From assembly GCA_027886175.1 (NCBI GenBank), contig JAJNNQ010000008.1, forward strand, positions 5,797,501-5,861,500: a stretch of 64,000 bases of DNA. The letters are read 5' to 3'. Numbering within the stretch: the first letter of the stretch is position 1; every line of letters starts with the position of its first letter. The position numbers and the translations under genes are program-made. This document shows positions 50,001 through 62,000 of the stretch, one piece after another. A model generated the notes under the pieces. The model saw only the letters and a program-made list of their open reading frames with translations. It did not search any database and was not told the origin of the DNA. The DNA is from Phylloscopus collybita. Lineage: Eukaryota; Chordata; Aves; Passeriformes; Phylloscopidae.

Positions 50001-53000
50001 TGTGAGTACACTGCAGGAAAATACAAACCCTGACACAAACTGCTTGCTGATAATGACACAGATTCATATGATTCTTAATTTATCAAAGGAGATTTCTTTC
50101 TTCCACTTAAAGGCATATTTACCTTTCAGTGCTTCATTGAACACCACAGAATGTTCTTCATATCTATTACAACTATAATTTCATATTTATGACTTTTCCA
50201 GAAAACTTGGGCAATTCTTCTTCTGTTTACTGTAAATATGTACAAAACTAAATCACTTTAGAATGGGATGATTAACACTGATATAAAATGGGGAAAAAAG
50301 TATCCTCCTCTGTTTTCTGTAAAAAGGAAACAACCTCTGGCTTTACACCTTAGAGATGTTGGCTCTGTGAACTCTGTCATGTCAGACTATTTGTTTATAG
50401 TTTATTTGCTCAATGTGTTCATGAAGTTTACTTTTAATCATGGACCCATTATGTAAACAGCAGAAATGCAGCTTTTTACCATGAATATTCGTTTATTAGA
50501 GAGAATGTATAGTTTTCCATAAAGATTATTTCTCTTTATGTGGATCAGTTCAGTATAATTTATTTAATTTTTTTAATGTAAATAATTGGAGTAGCTGGAG
50601 TTAGTCCATTGTACGTAATAGGATGCAAAATATTTTCAGGATGTGGACATTTGAGTGTAAACATCTAAAAAAAATTACAGCCCCTATATTGTGTCTGAGT
50701 GAAGAGAAATAGCCAAGAAGGGTCTGCAAATGCTCTTTAAACTTAATCTGATTCTATTTGCAGTGCTTTCTGTGAACTTTGAAGTGACTGAATTTTAACT
50801 GCTATGAACACTGACTGAAATTTATCATTGTGTAGAAGGTCAAAGACAAGGTCTACATATATCAGAATTTTATTCATATGTTTCCAGACAGATGCACTTG
50901 GAGCTCAGAGAGTGCTTGGTGCTCAATTTCTGCTGAAAATGGGGGATGAGTAGGCCATGCTCTCAGACTGCACGTTTCCACAATGTGTATTTCAGTACTT
51001 CATGTCTTCAAATAATTGTTCTAAGAATCAACCTTTAACCAGCAGACAGCTCTAGCTACAGATGACAGTACCTGTAGGGCTTGGTTTTAGCAGCACCTAA
51101 AATTTATTATCAGGAGCTGGCTAAATACCCAAAAACAGGATGTTCATGAGAAAGATGATACCAGGGTTGCCCATGAGGAAAATTGGTAACATCTTAGCAG
51201 TCATAACTAAGGTACATCTGCACAGTAAAGCTAACTAGCTCTCCCTTCTCTTACATATACAGTTGGCCTTTGCAAGAAGAAACTTCACAGTAAATGGTCA
51301 TAAGTATAATTTGAACTAAATTTCCATGTTTTTAGTCTGTGCCAAAATGTCAATGCTTGCCTTTAGGCTGGCTTAATATTCAGCTAGGTCATTAAGGCAA
51401 GAGGGGTCTATCAGAAAAAAAAGGCAGACAAGATCATGCCAGATTTAATAAGTTTAAATAGCACCTGGGGCTGTAATAAGTTCTTTATAAAGCAACAGGT
51501 CATGCTGTGTCAGTAGAAACATGTCAGCTGCTCAAGAAAAATGAATAGATATTTTCCTGATTATGGGGACGCTGCAGGAAGAAAGTGAAAAATAATAAAA
51601 GAGAGAGGGTGTAAAATAAAATTTGACTCACTTTGGCCTTGTTTGTGAATGACATATAAAGCTTAGCTACTGTAAAGTGCAGTAAATCCTGTTTTAATAG
51701 TAGCAGAAGGTAACTTGCCCTTAGAAAGTGAAGAAGCCTCTGCTTCAAAGCTAAGCTGTGATCACCCGTCCACATTCAGCTCATTTACAGGGATTAAAAA
51801 CAGTTCTCTGTGAAATAAAGTGCCTCCATTATTTTGAGAGACAACAGCCTATGTGCTACCTGCTCCATGCTGATGTTGGGTGACAGAATTAGTGCATTAA
51901 AGCTAGAAACTATTCCTTTAGTAGATTGAACAGCTTTATGCATGAGTGCCATTCTTTCACTTCACTCACTCTTCAACTGTTTTTTAACTGCAAGATAAAG
52001 CTTGTTTGATTAGAACATGGTAAGGCAGAGTGGATGGGTGAATAAGTGACTGAAGTGAGGTATATAGCAATAAGAATCAAAATGTCTAAGAACCCTCTGA
52101 ATCATACATTAGCTATAAACACCATGTCTGAATAAAAATGAAGATGGATTTCAGGGGAAGAGCAATCTTATTGGGAATCAGGGCAACAAACTCAATACAG
52201 ATTTAAAGGAGAGAAGATTTGCAGGCTGCTATGACATCAAAACCTGGTAATAGTGAAGAGTTGTGATCTGCCAGGAACTAAAGCATGAGAATAAAGAGGA
52301 AATTAAGAAGGAAAAGAAGGGGGAATTTTTTTTTAGGTGGCTATAACATATTACTGCACTCTGATTGGCATAGAGTGATTCCAGTCTGGTGCCAGAGGTC
52401 AGCTAAATACTCCTAAGGCTTGCCATATTTGGGGTAAAGTAAATCACTACTCCCCCTCTGTGGCATAAATTAGTATCAAATACTAGAAATAGAATTTCTG
52501 ATATCCAGTACATTTTATGGTGTTTTATACCATACTCTGAAATATAATGAACTGCTAGTGTTTCACAATGAAGTAGAATATCGTCTCAAACAAAAGGGAT
52601 TAATGTAGGAATAGTTATAACTCTCTAAACACTACCTTCATTTGTACTGTGTGGAGAGTTTTTGAGATTGGCCCTGGGGGAATAATGAAAAGTGGAAACA
52701 GGGGAGTCTGTATTTAAGGTGATTTACTTGCTTCAAAAGTACCAAGTCTAAATCCGCTACTGCAAGTTATCAGCAATACTAAGAGCTGTAAAACACTGGC
52801 AAAAGTAGGAACTTTTCCATCCCATCACAGTCCCTTTCACAAGTCTGTTTGCTTTGGCTTTGTGCAGGGTTTCAAATCTTGGCCCACTGAATGCCCACAT
52901 TCCTGTCACTGCTCATAAATCAGGTAAAAATCACTCTATGAAACCTGACTTGTCGTGGTTTTGTGTACACAGGGCTATGCTGTTTTCCCTTTCAGTGATG

Positions 53001-56000
53001 TGTAAGCCTGTCATGAGCACTTGGAATTTCAGAAAAGCTTTTGCACATGCAAAAGGAAGAGCTTACCATAAAACCAGGAAACTCCAATTGCCTCCATTAG
53101 AACAGCAAACAATATTGAAGTCCCAGCTGCAAATGTATCCAGAAGTGTGAGCACATAAATCCCACCCTGCAACGGGCAGTTAAAAGATGCAAGAAAGTGA
53201 AGTTACAAATAGAATCATCTCAGTAGTTTAGTATCCACTTAACAGAAATCTGCTTTACTTGAAGCATTATCTTAACCCAAAAATTTCAATAGGGATCTGA
53301 TGCTGCAGACACCAGTTCATATTGCATACAAAAATAGTGGAATCAGATTTGCAACTCTTCTAAAGAGGCTTCTTTTCACCCATGTCCTCACTTCACTGGG
53401 AAACAGAAACCTCAGATTAATGACTTCTCTTGGCAGTGGAAGTTTGGGGAAATGACTGGCAGCTTGTAGGGCAGGGCCTGTCTGCAGCAGTTAATTAAGA
53501 TCTTCCTAAATTAACGGCAGGAATGGAGCACTCCAAGAGTTTCCATAGGCAATTATCAGTCAGTTCCTTCCTCAGGCCACTTGTTCTGCAGGCCAGTGAA
53601 TCTGCACTGTTGGTTTGATTTCCCTTTTCCCTGACTGCCTGCATCTCTCTTGCCCACTGTTCCTCCTAAGGCAGAAGATGATGTTAATTCTATCTCCAGC
53701 ACAGCAAGAAGCTGCTGTGCCCTGTTCAGTCTCTGGGCTGTGGTACCTGCAAACCTTTGCTCAGTGGAGACAGCAAACCTTGCCTTCCTTCACAGCAGCA
53801 CATTTTGTGCTTCACTGGTTCATGACTGAGAACTGGAAATGCATTTACTCAAGTCTTGTTTCACTGATTTTTTAAGCTGCATTTTGACTACTTTTTGCCA
53901 TGTTTTATAATGTGGTGTGTATTTGTGCAAATGACTGCTCATTTTACTGAGTTTCAGCTAAAGAGGAATGGAAAACCATTAGATCCAGATTTGTTCCAAA
54001 ATGAACCCGGATAAAGTGTGTCAGGAAGATCTTTGTTACACCTAAACAACTGAAATATTTGCAGTTGCAGTAGATTTTTGTTAAAATGCCTTTTTACAAC
54101 CAAACTTAATCTGATTATACCTGTTCAGAAGAAGAGGAACAAATGAATTATTAAAGGTGTTTTTACCACCAATGGTATAAATAGCAATTGTATTGTTGAA
54201 ATATGTAGGTGACTTTAGTCTCTGTAATCAGTTGCCTTTTTTTTTTTTTTTTTTTAAAGATTTTTTTTCTGAAACAGCTGTGCATATTTACAAAAATAGG
54301 GAGATGAGTACTTAGGCCTCGTGTAGGATTTTAATTCTGTGGGGACTTGTCCGGAAATGGAATGAACTTTGGTTGTTGTGTTAGAAAATGTTGCTTATTG
54401 AATGACATTTGAGTTTGACCTCTTGTTTTTGCTCTACACCTGCTCCAAAAGTTTGCAAACAAACTTAACAAAGTGAACTACTAATGTGATTTTGTAAGAA
54501 ACATGTTTGTTTCAGAAACAGTTACTTTCGAAAATATAGCCTTAAAAATTCGGGGGACAAAACCAAACTATTTCATGTGATGTTCTCACAAGGGTTTTCC
54601 TTTTTGTTTTTTATACATCATAAGTGTTGTTCTTTAGTTATGTGAACCAATAAATTTGGACTGTTCTGGAAGTTCTGTGAATTCCAGCTGGAGGGGTGAA
54701 CTTAAGTCTGAACAGTGCCATTATTTAAAAGCTAGAGTTAGGTCATTATCTTGAATAGCTTGAGCTCACTTGGAGGCAGTGGAATTGCACCCACTGGCAC
54801 CTGTTCAGGTTCTTAACACTGAATTTCCTCTGATATTGTGCTTCATGAAGTTTTTATTCCAGTTGAAACTCTGAATAAACAGGAGCATGATCAGTTTTAA
54901 AGTATCAATAGAAATAGTACAGTATTAAAAGGATAGGCATTTTTAATGATATATCTATTTTTAGAGTCTCAAATGTTTCTCAGTTTGAGGAAACTGGAGT
55001 GAAAATATTGGGGTATTTTAATGTAAAAAGAACTTAGTTATTTATAAACTTATGTCATTTCAGTACTCTTAATAGACATGGAAACTGTTTCTAGGGATGG
55101 AGAGAGGTTCAGTACATCTGCTTTCATGGTGATCTCCTCAACTTTCAGTTGTTTTCTGACAGTTTTGGCATCTTTGTCAACAGGTCTTCTTGCCTTTTTT
55201 ATGGTAAAAAAAAAAAAGAAAAAAAATTCTATCCTGCCTAGAACACTGTGATTCTCATTCCTTAATTAGTTGTAAAAAGCCATATGAGGCAAAACATTCA
55301 GTCTGATGGTAGTGATAAATACAGGTTACTAAATGCTCAGGTTAAGTTTTCTGTGTGCTTTATACGGCGTTAAGAATAAAAGATGTCAAGATATAGGTAC
55401 ATGAAGGAACATTAATAAAAAAGGTGGGGAAAGGAGATCATTATTCTACACTCCTTCCATAAGAAGTGAGTGTAGAACTTGCTTTCTTCAAGAAGAGAAC
55501 AGTCAGATGGTCACTTGAAATTCTTAGTTCCTTGCAGAGGAATATGCACCCTACACAGTTCCATTTAATGTGACTAAAAAATCCAAAATCAAACCAAACA
55601 AAAAAACTCCCAAACAAACACAAAAGAAAGCACACAGAACCAAATAGAGCCAGCAGTAACACAGACAGTTCTTTGGAGCAAAGACTTGTAGGCTTGGTCA
55701 GTAGCAAATGATCTTGTGCTAAAAACAAGAGAAACCTCATTTTTGTAAGATTAAAAGTGATGTTCTGAACAGAAGTTTTTTTAAGAACTAAAATTTATAA
55801 TAAAAATAGTCATGTGAACCCATCCATATTTCACCTGACAAGGTTAATGGCATTTTTAACGTAACATTTTGATGGACACTTTTGTTGTACTTACATTGGT
55901 GATGCAGAAAAGGGCAAGTAGGAAAGTGCCAAAAGAAACACCAAAGGTGAAGAGCTTTCTATGCTGTTTCAGAAGGTGGAAATCATCTGCCAAGCCAGTG

Positions 56001-59000
56001 ATGACAGCCTCCATCCCACCCATCTGAAGAAGGGAAGGCAAAAAACTCTGGTTAAATGCTACTGACTGTTTGAAATAGCAAAGCAGTTTGTGTAATGAAT
56101 ACCCAAGCACTCTGTGGTTTCTGGCATTTTAGGGTAAGTCACTGCTGGTATGAGGCTTTGTTTTCTTCTGGTAAAGGACTAGGTCAGGGAACTGGACATC
56201 AAGAGGGGGGCTTGTTGCCTCCATAGCTGTATCCTCTGAGGACTCTGCTGACTCAAAGTAAAAATAAGTAGACAGTACTTTGGGGAAAATAATATACATT
56301 TTAATCTGGGGAAAAAGCTGCTGGCTTAAGTAACTAAGCTCCTTAAGATATTTCTTAAATAAAGACAGGCACGACAAGCACCTAAAGGAAATATACTGAA
56401 CACAGATTTGCATTAGCCATTGGTTAATGAAATCCAGTTTGAGAAAAGTCTTTACAGACTTGGAAGAATTACTACAAAGGAAGCTTGATGTAATTTTTTT
56501 TTTGTTGGCAACAAGAAAGAATTTTACTTTGCTTTCTAGAAGTTAATGAGGAACATTAGCCACTGCTTTGCAATACAGGAATGATACTTTCCAAGTTTTC
56601 ATTTAAATTTCTGGATTATGTAGGTGGTTATGAATTTTAATTTCTTTTCATTAATGAAAACATTCTGCTCCCACTCCAACAAAAAGCTATGAAAATTAAT
56701 TTCAATCTTCTATCATAGTAAACAAATTTATTTAATATTTTGGAGAGGCTTAATTTTATGCTTTTTGTGATGCTAAGAAGCCATGGCAAGACCTGGTGTG
56801 CTTGGTGCAATACAACAGTTGGTTAGCAGGAATATGCTGACATAATCTGTCCCTTTCCTATAAGCCTTTGATTAAAATATACCTGGTTGAAATCAGTAAC
56901 AGATAATTACCACCATTAGAAGTACTGCAGGACCTGAGTTTTCTTTAAGAAATTATGACAAATCTTGAGCCAGTAAATTTTTCCTCTTTTAGAAGGAAAG
57001 AACCAAACTTGGCTACAGTTCACTAGTTCACTGTATTTAAATTATCTCCAGAAGAAAGACTTTTCTCCATTTGTAGGAAAATTGTGTTCTGCAATCTAAA
57101 TCCCTGTGTCTTTGTCACTTCTATGTTTCTTTTACATTGCCCTACTTTTACTGCTGTTGCAAAGTTAATTGTTTTGGATCTAGACACTTCTGAGCATGAA
57201 TTTTCTTCTTCTTCGTTCTGCTCTTTTCCTACTGGTCATTCATGTCCTTTCACTGTGCTAAACTCTTCATTTCTATTCTTCATATTTGCTTACAGTTGAA
57301 AAATGGCCAAGCTACAATCTCAGATATAATCTTCCCTCAAACTTTTGTCTAAGGATCCAGATCTTAGTCTATATAGACAAACTTTGTTGAACCTCAGCTG
57401 GAAACCAAAAATCCAAACACTTTGGAAATATTTAGACCTGAATCTGACCTTTACAGCTCAGCCCTCACTTCACAAGATCTCATTCAGCTGTTTGCCAATG
57501 ATTATCAAAGCTTCCTGCTGCAACCCCTTTTTTTTTTTTTTTAGTTTTGCTCTTTTCCATGTCAATCATTCTCTCCCTTTCTTGTCCTTGAAAAGGGATG
57601 AATTTTCCCAAAGTTGTAAGCAATGGAAACTCTTCGGTAAAAAACATGTTTTACCATTTCCAGCAAGAAATTCCTGGATAAACTTCATACATTCTGAACT
57701 TCAAAAGACACTTCTATGATTTGGAATACCAAGAAACCCCTACCCTACTAAAGAGGATGAAAGTTTGTCCATGGTTCACTATCCATTAAAGATCCTATTT
57801 CGCTTTCCAGAAATTTATCAGCCTTTAAGCTAAATGTAACAGGATGTTTTGTGGCCTCTTTGGTAGAACAAAGCTGTACAAAAGTTGTTTGGGGACCTGG
57901 AATATTTTCTGGGATGAAGTTTCTGTGATCCTGAGACATCATGGTGTTGTAAAACCTATCACATTAAAGAGCAAATACACTTGTCAGACTAGACATTTTA
58001 CAGGAAAATGAAACCACCATGGAAATATTCTGGCATGATTTTAAAATTGTGATTAAATTTACAGGAAATTCTATATCATGGCTTGTAGAAAACAATGGGA
58101 GGACCTTCAAACATTGTCTGCCTTGAGCAGATTAGTGGATTTCAGCATATATAATAATCCCTTCTAGAAACCATTCTACTCAATGTCTTACTTGTGTTTT
58201 GCAAGCAGGGCTCCAAAACCTTTTTGCAGGTTCATAGTAGCAATAGTTCATAGTAGTATTGTTGGGCCATATCTTTAAATAGCAATAACTGTTGATGAAC
58301 AGCCCCTCTGTAAAGTCATAAAAAAGTAGCAGGGAGTAAATATGTACTGGCTTGTCAAAGATTTACTCTTGATTTAATCTTAATTTTCCTAAACCTCTTA
58401 ATGATGGAGAATCTTTATAATACAGCAAGTAATAGTATTGCTGTGTTGTCTATGACTGTGAAAACAGATTAAGGAAATGTTCAGAATGTTTACTTGAAAT
58501 ATAACGCCCTGCTTAAGGCTGATGCCTCTCTAGTTACAGAATATGAGAGGAAAAGAACAATGTAGAGGCTAGAAGGAAAAAATACTCACAGAACTGTCAA
58601 TGCCAAGAGTAAGGAGCATGATGAAGAATACCACAGCCCAAAATGTAGATCCTGAAAGAGTTGAAATTGCCTCTGGGTACAGGATGAAAACTAAACCAGC
58701 TCCTGGAATAGAAAAGGGGGAAAAGGTGTCACTACATGATGTTTCTTATATTCACAAAAGTGTTCATTTTAATAAGATAAATCATGATTAAACTGACTTT
58801 CATTTCAGTCCTTGTCACGTTCTGAATACTGGTTAAAACAAAATTTGCATCATACCAAAATATATCTAAAATGCTTTATTTGTTTACTTATGATGGTTTG
58901 GTATTAAAAAACCCCTATCCCATTGTTTTCCACTTTGAATAATACTGTATGGGATTTGCAACCTTAGTAGTTATTTTTCAGCTATGGAGAAGGAATTATG

Positions 59001-62000
59001 TGGATATGTCTGTTTGGCAAAAGAATTCTTGGATGTGATGAGAGGTGCAGGAGCTGAGACCATGGGTCTTATGGTACCAGTGAAAAGACTACAAAGCTGA
59101 GCTTAGCAGAACCACCAAAACCAGTCACCTCTGGCACTGAACAGCAATACTTTTGTGAGATACAGTCCAGTGGTTAATTCTTGTTTGCTAAAAAGGCAAA
59201 ACCTGTGGGGGCAAGATGCTGGGGAAACTCAATTCAGTAGAGGTGAGGTGAATCAATACCATTTAGAGTTAACGTTTCAGCAAGGGATTTAAACACAGAG
59301 TTCTAATTTCAAGTATGTTAATTCAGTTCACTTCCATGATATTTTCACACACTTGTTAGAAACAAATATAAACACATTTGCAAAGAAATAGTGAGGAAAA
59401 AGGGTTAAAATTAATAAAGAATTAATTTCCTACCTTCAGTAGCTACATCTTCAATTTTGACTTTGTGCTCATGAGCCATGTAGCCCAATATGGAGAAAAT
59501 TGCAAATCCTGAGATGAAGCTTGTGACACAGTTAATGGTGCTAGTCAGCAAAGCATCCCTAAACATGGAGAGAAGAACAGCCCAGTGAGAAAAAACTTTA
59601 GGAACTAGATGGGGATTTTCTTTAACATTTTTCCCCTCATCCTTCAGTTCACAATGCATTTATAATACATGTACTTTTCAATGCATTTATATTTCATTGG
59701 AAAAGTGATGCTTGTTTCCATTCCAAAATGGAATGTTAACAAAATATCTAAATGTTGGAATTTCTCAGATGGTGCAGGGTGATTCTGGTTGAATTTCCAT
59801 GGTGGTGATTCAGCAAAACACTTACAAACTGACTTGATTTAAAGTGCATTCCTAAACTGAAGTGCAATGTAAAATATCAGAAATATAATGCCAAAGCACA
59901 GAAACCCTTCTGGAAGCTAGAATCTTTCTGCTTTTAGTTCCTGCACTAATAAGATTTCATCCTGTGTTCACTGTTGTGCTTAATGGTACTTTTGAAAGGC
60001 AAACACCAGCACAGTTTACACAGCTGTCTAAAGTCCAAACCTAATCCCATTCTGCTTTGGAGAGCAGCAGATATCTTGGCAGGTTCCTGTTACTAAAATT
60101 TCAGTAAGGAAGACAGTGTTTCAAGATTTGGGTTGGTTACTATGTCTACACAAAACTCACCATCACTAACATATGACCGATGATAAAAAGATAGCTTAAA
60201 ACTTATTTCAGCTGCAGTCAGAGTAAAATAGTGCAGCTGTGCAGCAGTAATGGAAGAAAAGGCTCTTACCTGTAGCAGTTGTTGTCAAACTTATTGTAAC
60301 TGGCAAATGCAATTAAAACGCCAAAGCCAGCTCCTAAGGAGTAAAATATCTGAGTAGCTGCATCAATCCATACCTGCAGAACGACACCAACATTGCCAGT
60401 GTCAGTTCAGTCCACAAGGATACAGCAGGAGAGAAGCAGGACAAGGGTGTTGGGAAACAACTGGCATTCATGCTAACAGGAGTGTGCCACAGGGAGCATG
60501 GCCATGTCTGGAATGGCCTGACCTGAGGTGGGCAGCAGGGGACAAGTCCTCAGAGCACACACACACTGCTGCCCTGTAGGCTGTGCACTGGGACAGGCAC
60601 CTCTGAGATTTGACCCAGCACTGAAATGTTTGCAGGGTTTTTTCTCCCGGGCGACAGAAATACACTTTCAACAGTTCTTGTTCCAAGTTAGTTTGGAATG
60701 TACAACCAGAAAACTAAAAATAGTTAATGGGTCAAGAGTTATAGGACATTTTCTTTCCCATACTAGAGCTTCCTTTGTGTGACTGTTAGTGCACTCTACA
60801 TGATATTTTCTTGATTCACAAGATGAGGCATGACTGATGTGCTGTGAACAGAGCCATGCAGATTTATCTCTCAGCTTTCTCACTTAGTTGGAGAAAGAGT
60901 TATTTCTGTGATAGTCATTAAATTTCAGTTTAGATGCAGCTTGATCATTTTAAGGATTTTCCACCAGGGAAAGCATTTTAAAAGCTATAATATTCTTTAA
61001 AGTGTCCCTCCTACCAATATCTGTTCATCCAGTCAGGAACAATGCCACAGTCCCGGTTCCCTGAACCAGAAATCTGAAAATAACCTTGGTTATTGAGGTT
61101 TTCCCCTTTTCTGTTGTTACACAGAGATTTTTAAATGAGCATCTTCAACAGAAGTAGTGAAGTCAGTGGTGTGAATAATACTCAACATTTCTCAAAATGA
61201 GACTGCAATGTTTGATTAAATATGCCAAGAACTCTGAAAGAACTATGAAAAGCACTGGATTTCATCATTCATCTATCTCTATAAAATCAGATCTAGTACA
61301 TCTATTCAGCAGTGACTTTCTAACATATCTAAGCAGCTTATGAGCTCCATCTGCATTGGGATTTTAGTGTTACACTTTTATATTTGGTCTAATGAAAAGG
61401 AAGAGAGTGCCTTATCCTATGCTGACATGACACATGAAAGCACTTAGACTGGTGATCTCTTTTTTCTCAACACAGATGATAGATGCTTCCAGCTGCTGCC
61501 TGCTGGACACGGTGAAGCACTTATGGTACTTTGGGTTTTTGGAAAAACTTAATTTTATGAACTGTGGAGAGCAGATTACTTGAAAGATAATATGAAGTCC
61601 ATAGACTTACGGAACATTTATTGCTAGCCAATGGATGTGAGGATATGATTTTCTCAAACTGTAGTTCATACAGGGGTTTTAGGCATCATGGATTTCTTTA
61701 AATGAATAACCAAATAATCCTGTAACCTTAAATCCTTACTTATTCTTTTTATACACCAGTTGCATCTCAATATTGTATTTTCACACAAAGATTGAGGGTT
61801 GTACTCTCTGAAAAGCATTTATATGGATAAGAATGCAGAAGGAGGGATGCAAAGTCTCCTATGCCTGTTCTTGTTTTTTGAATAATTCAGATAACTTTTG
61901 TTGTTAAAAAAAAATCCTGAAAATTTTTAACATAAATTTTGTTAAACTCTAACCTAAAGACACTTGTTTTTAGTGGTTCTGTGTCTCTTTTGTATCTTGC

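Noticed and set aside
57345..57719. 124-codon plus-strand open frame
   Set aside because: It lies inside an SLC6A2 intron, includes a poly-T translated as poly-Phe, and has no domain.
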